This document shows, in pieces, positions 46,741 to 60,150 of a DNA stretch of 64,000 nt. Both the position numbers and the translations under genes were made by a program. Origin of the DNA: Chionoecetes opilio. Its lineage: Eukaryota; Arthropoda; Malacostraca; Decapoda; Majidae. Below the pieces are notes generated by a model that was given only the letters and a program-made list of their open reading frames with translations, did no database searches and was not told where the DNA came from. The stretch spans positions 12,501 through 76,500 of the forward strand of contig JACEEZ010005964.1 of the NCBI GenBank assembly GCA_016584305.1, in the 5' to 3' direction. How positions within the stretch are numbered: position 1 is the stretch's first letter; each line of letters starts with the position of its first letter.

Positions 46741-47299
46741 TGTTATTCTACTTGGGAATGCAACAAATGTTTCATTGCTCAAAACAGATGCCATGTGAGC
46801 TCTTAGTTTAGCATATTCATATTGGATCTTTGCGGGGTCATTACCCAGTGCCCAATCAAACAGCATAGGCGAGGCCAGGACACCGCAGTCGTTGCCATTA
46901 GTCTGTACTGTAAGAACAGGGGACGGTTGTAATGTTTAATCTTTCCGGCGAACCTTCACCTTTACCGAAAACTTTGTGGGACAACTTTGTGCAATTGCTT
47001 TGAAAGGATCATGTTATTCATAGAATCATAAATAAGGACAGATTTATGTTCATAAGTAACCAGGACCAAAGTCCATTCATCCTCGGTTTCGCCAGATTGA
47101 ACAATTAGCAGCGCTTTCCCCCTTTGCCGAGAGGGCTGGAAGGCGAGCCATGGGCAAGGGGCAGTCATGAGGACGCTGGCTCGACATATGCGATGCCAGT
47201 ATGGCTTGCAATTATCCCCAATAATGGTACAATGGCTTCATCAATGAGTTTGCGACCCAACTGAATGTCCTCTAAGGCAGCATGTGTGATCGAAGCCAT
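46741..47299 (-). pseudogene. Ulp1/C48-type cysteine protease, frameshifted
   Basis: Starts at the ATG at 47,299 (MASITHAALEDIQLGRK). A frameshift near 47,170 leads into MTAPCPWLAFQPSR and then DEWTLVLVTYEHKSVLIYDS. After a second frameshift near 46,930-46,960 comes QTNGNDCGVLASPMLFDWAL (46,840-46,905), ending with AKLRAHMASVLS and AFPSRIT. The W-T-L ... YDS ... Q-N-DCGV order is that of the Ulp1/SENP (C48) fold, with the Asp in YDS and the Cys in DCGV as catalytic residues. The usual catalytic His directly before Trp is not seen; the position is Glu. These proteases remove SUMO-like modifiers, and related domains occur in many DNA transposons. The upstream tandem array and N-terminal block are shared with module 1. 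Confidence 0.72.
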
Positions 47300-48545
47300 C
47301 CTATAATTATCATGCAAAATATCGTATAATATATATGATAATTAGCAGAGAAAGTTACCAGAGAGATAAGAGCGCAGTGTAATACGTCTTGCCTCGAGCG
47401 ATGAAGCAGACAGTGTGGGCACAAAGCCTTTGTGTTAACCGCAGAAAACCGTTACTCCTATAAGCTGGCAATTAGGCTGCGGAATCGGTAATACATTAAT
47501 ATATTCCCAGAACCGTTGTTTATTTCACAAAATGTGATTGATGAATAAAAAATCGTATTTCAACTGGCTTCCCTGTGGTGTAATTTAGAAAAATATCCAT
47601 TCAGAAATGATGATATTAAGCGTGTTTTTAAGTTGAAGAGGTGCCTTTTAACCCCAACCAAATAACCGTTACGCTGTTACAATGAAATAGGCTGCGTAAC
47701 AGGAAATACAATATTATGTAGAAAACCGTGTATTATTTCACAAAACCTTATAAATTAATAAATGTCATGAGTTCAACAGGCCTCCCTGTGGTGTAATCGC
47801 AAAAAAAAATTCATCGCGAAATGAATGCATGAAGCGTAATTAGCCATTGGAGAAGTGCCTTTTAGGCCACTTAGAAAACTGGTAAAACATTATTATCTCG
47901 ACCGTGTGTTATTGCACCCAACATTATAGATGAATAAAAACCAGCGTTCAAGAGGCTTCCCTGTGGTGCAATCAGAAAAAAAATCCATTGATAAATAACC
48001 AAATTATGCGTGTTTTGATTTCATAATAATCCATGCTGCTTTCATGAAAATAATACATTGCAAAGCGAGTAAACATTCACCACACGTTATAGATGAATTG
48101 AAAAGAAGCTTTTAACACGCTTGTCTGATGAAAAAATTTTCAAGCTTGCCTGTGGTGTAATGAAAAAAAAAATCCGTTGAGAAATGACCTGTGTAATTTA
48201 AATGTGTGTTTTGAGCATTATTTGCCAGGAGAAATCCTCAACACATCGAGGGAACGGGTGAAAAGGATGTGAATAGAATTGTTATATCGTTAAAACATGC
48301 ACAACACGTTATAGATTAATAGAAAATAAGCTTTTAACGGGCTTTTCTGAAGAAGATTTTTCCAGGCTTGGGCCCGTTTGGGGTAATGAAAAAAAAAATT
48401 CGTTGAGAAATGACGTATGTAATTAAAATGTGTGTTTTGAGCATGAACGTATGAGTTAATTATAGGATAACAGTTAATGTCAAAATGACACTGAGTAAAA
48501 TATTATATATTTTTTCCACCAAAAAAAAAAGGCTGAAATGTAGAA
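47209..48545 (-). repeat. Paralogous 5' module 2 (N-terminal block plus ~190-bp tandem array)
   Basis: Partner of module 1. From 47,447 to 48,540 about five degenerate units recur, each with CCTGTGGTGTAAT followed by AAAAAAATCCATTGAGAAATGA-like sequence (at about 47,577, 47,789, 47,965, 48,152 and 48,380) and a GTTATAGATGAAT word. Unit spacing is 176-228 bp. The uninterrupted TTAA at 47,435-47,438 marks the empty site of the insertion in module 1. Confidence 0.8.
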
Positions 48546-48555
48546 CGTGACATGT

Positions 48556-49405
48556 TAGAAGTCGTGTCCTGGTGGAACGCCGACGTGAGTTTCGACAGGG
48601 GATGCTTGCAGCCTATGTTGATCTCAAGAAGGCGTTTGACTCAGTGCATCGTGAGTCACTCTGGGATTTTCTGCGACTTCGAGGGATTCCTGCAAGGACT
48701 ATTGGTTTGATAACTGGTCTGTATTCTGGGACTGAGATGCTGGAAGTGTGGGGCAGGTTATCCAGCTTCTTTCCTGTGAATACAGGAGTGAGGCAAGGGT
48801 GCGTCCTTGCCCCATCACTTTTCAACGCTTGTATGGACTGGGTATTGGACAAGGTTGTAGATCAAAGTGATTGTGGAGCATCCCTCGGCAACACCAAGAT
48901 CACTGATCTTGTTTTTGCCGATGATGCAGTAATCTTTGCTGAGTCGCTGGAGGTCCTGGTGATGGCTCTCGAGGCGCTGCACGAGGAGGCAAAGCCTTTG
49001 GGACTTGAGGTCTCCTGGCTCAAGACCAAAGGGCCAGGTGTTGGAGACTTACTAGATGAAGCAGTACAGTCTGTTCATTGCGTGTGGCGAGGACATTGAG
49101 ATCTGGAAAGTTTTACATACCTTGGTAGCGCAGTCCATTAATGACGGCGGGGCACGTCAAGAAGTCTTACGGCGGATTGGCATAGCCCACGGTGTTATGG
49201 ACTCGCTCAGGGGGAGTATTTGGCGTTTTCGGTACCTGGAGGAGGAAAATCCGGATCTTCAAGTGCTTGTGATCCCTTTTACTCAGTGTGAGACATGGAC
49301 ACAAATAGTGACTGAAAAGACGAATAATGCCTTTGGAATAAGTGTCTTCGCAGAAACATGGGGTATCGCTGGGATGATTACGTGTCAATACTGCAGTGAT
49401 GTGAG
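48556..49405 (+). pseudogene. LINE reverse-transcriptase fragment
   Basis: One open frame (48,572-49,099) carries the RT motifs in order: AAYVDLKKAFDSVHRESLW, RQGCVLAPSLFNACMDWVL and VFADDAVIFAES, the last being the FADD catalytic box. After a frameshift at about 49,060 the thumb and C-terminal segment continues with ACGEDIEIW, GGARQEVLRRIGIAHGVMDS and CETWT. The 5' part (endonuclease) is absent, as expected for 5'-truncated LINE insertion, and the 3' end disappears into a homopolymer artefact at 49,408. Same family as the minus-strand copy at 6.84-9.33 kb. RT core residues are intact in the part present. Confidence 0.88.
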
Positions 49406-49407
49406 GA

Positions 49408-52140
<2,733 letters not shown>

Positions 52141-55100
52141 CTATAGCCCTTCCGGGAAAAGGGGGGGAGAATGCGTTTGGCATTTTCTACGAACGCTTTT
52201 TAAGGGCCCTGTCGACCATGTTGCATGAAGGGACCCCTGTGAGGGGGTCCTGGTCCCCAAAAACAAAGTGTAAAACCTCCACAAACCCTTTTGAGGGGCA
52301 CGTTACCCGGGTGAGGGAGACCGGGCTTTGGGGGATGTGGAGCGGGCCCCAAAAGGGAGTGGTGGTGGGCCCGGTGCCCGGCGTGCCGGCATGAACCTTG
52401 GGGGAAAACGAAAACCCCAACCGGGTTACCAGGGAACAACAGAGACTTCAAAATAGCCAAGGCTCAGAGGAACCTCCTCATGGAATTTGGGGCAACTCAA
52501 CTGCCCGGAAGTGTTCCATGGGGAGGATGACATTCTCCTACCCCCCCCAGGGGAGGGCCAAATAAATAGCAAATGTAATATTGTGTTTGTGGGGATAATA
52601 AATATTTTAAAAGTCGCCTCACTTGTTGTTTACCCTTTTGGTTCCCCATTTTTTCCCCCTTTAGGGGTTTTTATTATAATATTATTGTTTTTATTCATTT
52701 TTATTATTATTGTGAGTTTTTTAACCCTGGGGGAGGTTTCCGCTAGACAGGGAAATGTTTCCCCGCGTGTTTTCACCCAAAAACATTTTTTTTTGCCCAA
52801 ACAAGGTTTATTTTTTGGTTTTTTAATTTATTCATTAAACCCTAAAAAAAATAATTCAAACTTCATTATCCTTCCCAGGTAAAATTAAAATTTTTTTGCG
52901 GTTTCCGGTTTCCCGGGGGTTTTTTTTTTCCTTAAAAAAAGGTTTTTTTTTTATTTTTTTAATTCATTTATTTAAAAAATATAAAATTTTAAATTTAATC
53001 TTTTATTATCCTTCTAGGGTAAAATTTAAAAATTTTGTAGGGGGTACCGTTCCAGGGGTTTTAAAATTTTAAAATATTATTATTATTTTCTATAGAAAAA
53101 ACCCATGAAAGACAGTAAAGTTAAGGGAAAAAGGAAACAAGCATAGGGTATTATTCAATTTTTATTGCAAAAATAAAAAAAAAATAATACTTATTGCAAA
53201 AATAAAATTAAAAAACTAATAAAAAAAAAAAAAATATACTTAAAATACATATAAAAAAAAATATACAAAAAAAAACATAAAATTATACATTCAATATCAG
53301 GTCATCCCCAGGGCATCATTTAGGTTTGGGGGGGTTGAGGGAAAACGGGTTTCCCGCCTCCGCAATGGGTTTTGGGGGCCCAGAAAACCTTTTTTCCCAC
53401 TGATTCCGCCGAGTCCCTAGACCGGACAGGGTCCCTAGTGGCTGGGGGACGGGGACCCGCTGGGGATGGGTGGGCCCCCACCATACTGCCAGTTGGGACT
53501 CGGGGAACCCGGCAGTGGGAAAAAACTGCTGGCTGTTTGGTGGGGGTGTTATGGCGGACTGTTGGGAGGAGAGGGCCTGCTGGGTTTTTGGTTCTGTTGA
53601 GGGGGGCCCCCCCCAGCCCCCGATGTAGAGGACCCCGTGGGGCGGCCCGGGGCAAAAAAATGGTTCCCCCCAAACCCCCCCCTTTTTTCCCCCCTTTTTC
53701 AACCCCCCGGTTTTTCCCCTCTCCCCCGGGGCCCGAACCCCCCCAGGGTGTCGGAAAACCAAAACCCTTTTAAAAGGCCTCACCCCCTGACTGGGGCCCC
53801 AGCCCCACCCTCCCACGACCCTTGTTTCCAGCCCCCCCCTTCCCCGGTTTCCCCCCCCGGGGGTGGAAGGTCCCCCATCCCTTTCCCCCCCTTCCCCTTC
53901 CCAATGCCCCCGGGGGCCTTTTTGGAGCCCCTTAGGCGGGTTTTGACCTCCCCCCTTTTTTTCCAACCCCTCCTGCCCCAAATTTGGCTTCCCCGGGTCC
54001 ATTGGGGGGCTTGGCCTTGGGAAATCCGGGCCGCCCCCCAAAATTTGGGTCACGGGGCCCCCAGAAAAAAAGGGTTCCGGGAAAATAGGGGCAGGAACCC
54101 CGGGGGGCCGGGGTTAAACAGGGGGGGTTAAAAAATTTTTTTAATAATAAAGGGCCTGAAAAAATTAAAAATTAAAAATTTTTTTATAAAATGTTTTTTT
54201 TTTGGGAAATTTAAAAAATAAAACTTTCTAAAAATAAATCAAAAACCCAAAAATGTTTTAAAAAAGCAAAATTTTAAAAAAAATGTAAAAAAGTAAAGGA
54301 TAGTATCACATTTAAATAATCTTAAAATTTAAAAAATTTTGTAAAAAGCCCTTGTATTACTGAAAACCCCTTTTAAAGGGAAAAAAATTTTTTATTAATT
54401 TTATCCTCTGGGTTGAAAGGGCTTTTCCCAATTTTTTTAAATATTTGAAGGGTTCTTTAAAATTGTTTAATATAAAGAGATGTACTTTTCTTTTTTAAAA
54501 AGGCGATGTTTTTCAACACCCACTTGTCCTCTTTCCGGGCCCAAAATCTTTGGGGGGGCCCGGCCACTGGCCTCTTGGACCCGTTAAACCTACCAGTCCT
54601 TGACGTTTTTTTTCCCCCAGTTTTTGGAGGGTTTTTCAGGCTGATCCCCAGCTCCTTGGCCAATCTCCCCACGAAGGGCCCTTTTTCCCGTGGTAGTTTT
54701 GGACTGCGGAGCCCCAGGTAGGGGTGTTTGGGCGAAGCCCCTCCCCCAGATCCTGCTCCGTTGTGGGGGGGAGACTCCAGCCTTTCTTCGGGGCAGTAAA
54801 CAGCCTTTTTTCTTCCCCTTGCCCTTCTTGGGGGCCGGTTTTGGGTGCTGCTGCTCCTCCTCCCCCTCCCCCTCATGTGGGGGGGAATGAGAGGGAAAAC
54901 AGGCAAACACCAAAGGCTTTCCCCCTCCTCAAATTTTCTGGGGGGGTGGCAGCTTTTGGGGAGCTGTGGCAGCTGTGCATCCAAACCCTTTAAAAAAATG
55001 TTTTTCCCCTGAAAGTTTCAGCAGGACTGGGGGGGGGCCCCCACCTCTGAAGTAGCATCTGAAGTAGTAGTGGGGGGGACCTGCCGGGAGGGGCACCTGG

Positions 55101-56160
55101 GGGCCCTTGCCCTTGGGGGCGGTTTTTTCCCAGGGGGGGAAAATTCTTGGGGGCCCCTCTTGTTTAAAGTCTGGGAGTCTTTAGAGGGGGGGGGGATCTG
55201 TGTGGTGTCTGGAGCGAGTATGAGTTTTTAACCCGCCTGCCCTGGCTCCTTAAATTTTCCCTGGTTTGGGGGCCCTGGTTTCCCACCCCGCACTAACCCC
55301 TGGGTTGCCCCCCGAAACGGCCCCCTTCCCAACGTTTGGGCCAGGGCCCCGATTTCACGTGATCACCCCCTGGTTTTAGGCGGTGATGCAGCCCCGGTTT
55401 CCCCCCCCAAACCTGTGACCACGTGGGGGCTTTTTTCCCGGGGCTTACACGCCCCTCCAAACCGCCCCTTCACCAAACGGACGGGGCGGGAACAGCCGGG
55501 CCCGGTCTGTTTTCCCCGGGCTTAAACCCCGGGGTTTTCCCACGTGTTAAACCATTTTCCACCACGTGGGAAAATCCCCGGGGGAAAATTTTTTTTGGGA
55601 ATTTATCGCGCGGGAGACGCAAAAATGCCTGTGGAACCCCGGGGCCCTTTTGGGGGGGACAGTTGAAAGACACACTTTTTCATTTCCCTTTAAACAACCA
55701 CAATTTATTCCTTTTCTTTGTTTTTTAAAATTTGTGAGGGCTGAGAATCTCAGTTCACACAGAATAGGTTTTAAAAATTTTTAAGAGTATTTTTTGGGCC
55801 CTTTTGGATATATGTGGGTGTTCGTTTTTCATTTGAATCCAGAAGCCCTTTTTAATTTTCATATCCAAAAATATTGTAGTTTTAAATGTGCGGGGTCATT
55901 ACGGATGTTTTTAAATTTAAATTCCTTTTTTTTTAAAAAGGAATTTCTAAAATTGTGGCTTGCCCCAAGGGGAAACGTGAAAGAATGGATTTCGAGCCCG
56001 TCCCAAATTTTTAAAAGATATATTTGGGGGGAAAAATTTTTTTATGTTCCCTTCCCAGGGGTTTCAAAAGGGGGCCCGCTGTCATGAGTGGAACAATAAA
56101 CTGTAAAATTTACTTCAGCAGGGTTTTTTAAAAAATGTCCCCAATCTTTCCTTCCCTACC
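52141..56160. other. Low-quality intergenic DNA
   Basis: Homopolymers of G, C, A and T are systematically stretched, giving open frames rich in Pro, Gly and Lys (for example 53,316-54,053 minus). A minus-strand stretch at 54,590-54,730 contains RLAKELGISLK, which resembles a helix-turn-helix recognition segment, but the frame shifts around it. No gene is called. Confidence 0.55.
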
Positions 56161-56171
56161 CCCCCTTTATT

Positions 56172-57761
56172 CTAGAGCCAAATATTTTCTACCAAGGCTT
56201 TCATTTTGTCAGAAGATGTTACCATATTTTCATTTCTTCCTTGCATACTTGCATTAACCTTGTTCAGACGTTCAAATATGTCTGCCAAGTAGCATAATTT
56301 TGCATTCCAAATTTCATCAGCAAGTAATTCGCAGAATTCAGTTTTCTCCTCAAGGGTAAAGAAAAGGAACATTTCCTTTCTCAGTTCATGCACCCGGGAT
56401 AACACTTTGCCTCTTGATAACCACCGGACTTCTGTGTGGAGGAGAAGACCTTCGTGAGGAGATCCCATTTCTTCACAAAGCATGGAAAATAGACTTGACT
56501 GCTTTGGTCTGCTTTTAAGAAAGTTTACCATTTTCACAACATCATCAAGAACAAACTTTAATTCTTGTCCGAGTGTTTTAACAACAAGAGCTTCACGGTG
56601 CAAGAGACAATGGGTAGTAATAAAATCTGGGTTCTCCTTCTGGACTAAGGACACAAAACCTTTTACCGATCCCACCATGGATGGACAGCCATCTGTGCAA
56701 ATTCCTACACATAATTTCAATGACAAGTCCTTTTCTTTCAAGTATTCTGTCACTGTAGAAAATATCTCCTGTCCTGTGGTTTGCACCAGTTCTTTGCAGC
56801 ATAAGAAATGTTCAGTTATTTAGTTATCAGCAACATAACGGATGAACACTAATAACTGAGGTGTTCCTCCAATGTCTGTTGATTCATCCGCATGTAAAGC
56901 ATACATTTTACCTTTCACGAGTTCACACACCCATTTTTCAATATCAGACGACATGTCCTTGATTTGTCAACCAATCGTGTCGTCTGAGAGGGGAATTTTT
57001 TCACTTCCTTTTCAGCCTCATCCCCAAACAATGTTTTCACCACAGCACAGCAGGCTGGAAGGAAGTATGACTCTGCAATTGAATGGGGTTTCATTTGTTT
57101 TGCTGTATGCTCTGCCACTAAATAGCTTACTTTCTGTGTTTTTTATTGCCACCTTCACATTTTTCTCAAACCCAAGCCTTTGTTGTGTGTTATCTTTCAA
57201 GAGTCTTTTAAAGTAATCTATAGGCTTCTGAGAGAGGTGACTATGTTTTGTTGTTAAATGTCTCTTCATTTTCATAGGAATCATAGATTCATTTGATAGC
57301 TCAATGCCGCAAACAACACATTTTGGCTTTGGACCATTTTCATCATCACAGCAAGTGAACCCAAGTCCAAGATAACTGTTGTTATACAGGCGAAATGACT
57401 TACTGCGGTTACTTTTGCTGGCACGTGTCGTCGTTTTGACCACGCTCAGACCTGGATGACAAAACTCACTTTCATCTGTCACTTCTCTTTGCCCGCTCGG
57501 ACCTGCACGACTAAGGTCACTTTCAACTGTCACTTCACTTTGCCAGCACGGACCTGTACGTCTATGCTCATTTTCAACTGTCACTTCACTTTCTTCAATT
57601 TCCACACTAGGGTCTGGACGAGAGGACTCACTTCCAACAGTTATTACTGTTACTTTGCCTTCGGTGCCTTCGACACATTTACGTTTTGATTCATGATCAA
57701 CTGCGACTTCACCGCTATTGCCTTCAGTACACTTTCGCTTTTTAATGAGGTACTTATCCAT
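56172..57761 (-). pseudogene. hAT/ZBED-like transposase, C-terminally truncated
   Basis: Starts at the ATG at 57,761 (MDKYLIKKRK). The N-terminal part has a charged region with about three 17-residue tandem repeats (SEVTVESDLSRAGPSGQ type). A zinc-finger segment follows with CVVCGIELSNESMIPMKMKR and HLTTKHSH, a BED-like C2H2 arrangement. After a frameshift near 56,985 and a stop near 56,820 the RNase H-like core continues: HADESTD (first catalytic Asp), CTDGCPSMVGSVKGF (second), HCLLHREAL, then HTEVRWLSRGKVLSRVHELR. This order matches ZBED5/FAM200-like proteins and hAT transposases. The frame ends at 56,172 where low-quality sequence begins, so the C-terminal hAT dimerisation segment is missing. 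With only two visible lesions it is relatively young or misread. Confidence 0.82.
57440..57610 (-). repeat. 51-bp coding tandem repeat in the transposase N-terminus
   Basis: Three units whose translations are SEVTVENEHRRTGPCWQ, SEVTVESDLSRAGPSGQ and REVTDESEFCHPGLSV, in the same frame (51-bp period). An acidic, Ser/Pro-containing, probably disordered linker before the zinc finger. Confidence 0.8.
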
Positions 57762-57876
57762 TTTTTAAGCTTGGACCTCATTAACACCACAACAGCGATA
57801 CTTACTGAGGCTCACGGCTACACTGACCACGGGAGGTGCCTACCCAACGCTCTGCCTACGTGTGTTGCCAAATTAT

Positions 57877-58476
57877 TGTTACGCTACTCCTCTCCTGGAC
57901 CTCACCACACCACTGCCTGCAGGTGTCTCAGGTGAGGCTGTGCAGAAGAGACGTGGGTACAATACCCACTCCTGCTAGACTTACTTCCACAGCCCTTCCT
58001 CAGTTCGGTGTGTTACGGCGAGGCGAGCTAGTATATCACGAGGTCAATCAAAACCGAAGGAAAACACTCAGGAGGTTTCTTTGTTTACTGAGAAAGCCAC
58101 AAGCCACAAGCACAAAGCACAAAGCACAAAGAGTACATATGTGTGTACGTCATTTCCCTCCAATCGCTTCTAGATTGTCGCAATGCAAGAGACGTTACCA
58201 CACCACAGTCACAGTCCCCCCACCACCACCACAACACCACCACGCGTTTCTTCCTCCACGGAGCGACGCGCCTGTCTCCCGAGGCCTCAAACCTTTCTGT
58301 CTGCCAAGAGGAAGGAGCGGCACCATGCTCACGTCCTCCCCCGGCCCACCCCCACACACACCCCACCCTATCGCATTCAAGGTCGCCCGACGCATCATAC
58401 CCTCACACACTGCCTCGCCACCACCAGTTCATACATACACACACACTTACATGATTACAGTATTACAATCGTAACA
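57877..58476 (-). repeat. 3' LTR
   Basis: 600 bp. Begins TGTTACG and ends CGTAACA, short inverted termini of the TG...CA type. The polypurine tract abuts at 58,477-58,494. The upper end carries an (AC)-rich stretch (58,430-58,450). Confidence 0.88.
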
Positions 58477-58494
58477 CTACCCCTCCCTTTCAAC
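58477..58494 (-). promoter_or_regulatory. Polypurine tract
   Basis: On the minus strand ATGTTGAAAGGGAGGGGTAG lies immediately upstream of the 3' LTR. It is the expected primer site for plus-strand DNA synthesis. Confidence 0.75.
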
Positions 58495-59453
58495 ATAAGA
58501 CGTCCTCGTCTGTAACATCAAACATTTTCCACAACAGCAAATAATATGAAACAAACATCCACATCCTAAATTAGCACTCAAGAAAAATGCAGAAACACAC
58601 AACAATAATAAAATTCCTCTTGACAATTACATATTTTTCCCCCACCCCATCACCCCTCCTCCTCCTCTTCAACCTCCAACACTCCACCACAACATTACAA
58701 CCACCCGTTAACCACCGCAGGCAGACTGCGCACCGCGCGTCACCTCCGCCACCACCTCCTCACCACCACTACATGCCACACCACAGCTTTGAGCTGCCAG
58801 ACCCTACATCGCCATCTACCAGCCGCCCCTGCAGTGTCGGAAAGTCACCAGGCAGCCCTTCTCTTTCCCCGCCCGCGAGATACCTCCAGCAGGAACCCCG
58901 AGCATGCTACCTCAACCGCAGGCGCCACAACCACAGGGACTTCCTCCACCCTTGGCTCGCCTCAGAGGTAGCCACAGTCCAGGAGACCACACTCCACTGG
59001 ACCCCCCACAGCTCCCCTCGTTCCCACTGCTCTAGTCTCGCGGTGGAAAGGTGCCACGACCCTCCTGACAGACCATGCCCTCCACTGCAGAACGCCGGTG
59101 AAGGTGCGGGAGAAACTAGCAGGCACGCACTGGGCCGCCTGTATGATAGAAGGCACGTCGGAGCCTTCCTCCACCATCATCCACCTGCCACAGCTTCGGT
59201 GGAGGCCACCCACTGCGCTCGCCATCCTCTTGGTAGCGCAGAAGAGGCAGGTATGGGGACCCCTCCTTCATCCTGGCTCTCCGAGGCCTCCACCGTTTGT
59301 CCCGCGGCTTCCACCGTTTGTCCCGCGGCTTCCACCGTTTACCACGCCTGCGGCCCTTCTTCGGGTAGCCCCATGCCGAGGCGAAGTGAGCGGATCTCTT
59401 GCCCTTCCACATCCGTCTGGGCGGCAGACACCCAGCAAGGCCCTTCCTGACTC

Positions 59454-60071
59454 TTACGCTGCTTGCCAGCGCCGCCAAACGGGCCCGGCAGACCCTCCAT
59501 GCCGCCTTTCCGTCAGACAGCGACGATCCACGCCCTCCTGAACGGCCACGCCCTGCAGGGTGGCCCTGGGATGACGAAGGCGAGGCAGGCAGGGGAGGAG
59601 AGGAAGGTGTAGGGGTGGGCGGTGCGCCTCCTGAAGTAGGCGGGGCAGGAAGGGGAGGATTGGAGCGCCGTTCATCCGGAACCACCTCCTTCGGGACGCC
59701 ACCGGCGAGCAAGGGCACCTCCCCCCCGTCCCCCTCTCTGGACCGACGCACGCCTCACCCTGCATCAGGTCTGCAGGGGCGTCACCCAGGGACAGGGGCA
59801 GCTCTTCTTCCCTTATCGCCTGGTGCAATGTTGCCAGCTCACTTCTGCACTTAGTCAGTCCTCTAAGAGCGACTCTAAGCTCGCGTGTCCTCACTTCCGC
59901 CCTCTCTTCCGCCTCCCTTGCTTGTACGGCCTGTACGTTCATTTTCCCCATCATAGCGGTAAGGAGTGTCATTACGTCGGGTTTCTGCTCATCGCCTGAG
60001 TCTCCGTCCTTTTCAACACTGTCCTTTTCAACACTTGGCATGCGCGCGCCTTTGTTTCCCAGCACGACCAT
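59454..60071 (-). CDS. Gag-like frame of the LTR element
   Basis: A 205-codon open frame starting 80 bp inside the 5' LTR, at the ATG at 60,071. The N-terminus is acidic and Lys-rich (VEKDSVEKDGDSGDEQKPDV), followed by a helical, coiled-coil-like stretch (QAREAEERAEVRTRELRVAL). The rest becomes Pro/Arg-rich and probably shifts frame near 59,800, because the neighbouring minus-strand frame at 59,116-59,751 continues with low-complexity Pro/Ser and repeated RDKRWKP words. No zinc knuckle was found. The position and coiled-coil fit a gag N-terminal region, but the identification rests mainly on location. Confidence 0.5.
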   Translation of the reverse strand: MVVLGNKGARMPSVEKDSVEKDGDSGDEQKPDVMTLLTAMMGKMNVQAVQAREAEERAEVRTRELRVALRGLTKCRSELATLHQAIREEELPLSLGDAPADLMQGEACVGPERGTGGRCPCSPVASRRRWFRMNGAPILPFLPRLLQEAHRPPLHLPLLPCLPRLRHPRATLQGVAVQEGVDRRCLTERRHGGSAGPVWRRWQAA

Positions 60072-60130
60072 CCCGCCGTCATTTTGAACCTCGTGCTACA
60101 CTCACCGGCTCTCACCCTAACACACTCAAA

Positions 60131-60148
60131 TTCCACTTCCTGACACCA
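60131..60148 (-). promoter_or_regulatory. Primer-binding-site-like sequence
   Basis: On the minus strand, TGGTGTCAGGAAGTGGAA lies two bases inside the 5' LTR and begins with the TGG that pairs to a tRNA CCA end. The exact tRNA was not assigned. Confidence 0.6.
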
Positions 60149-60150
60149 AT

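Noticed and set aside
40138..48545. The two ~1.3-kb direct repeats as LTRs of a single element
   Set aside because: They lack TG...CA ends, a polypurine tract and a primer site, contain tandem satellites and a coding block, and the interval includes a piece of an unrelated duplicated unit.
53316..54131. Long overlapping Pro/Gly-rich frames on both strands
   Set aside because: Located in homopolymer-stretched sequence; no motif, both strands open.
58587..59450. 287-codon plus-strand open frame inside the LTR element
   Set aside because: Pro/Ser/His-rich composition, antisense to the element as oriented by the polypurine tract and primer site, and no recognisable domain.
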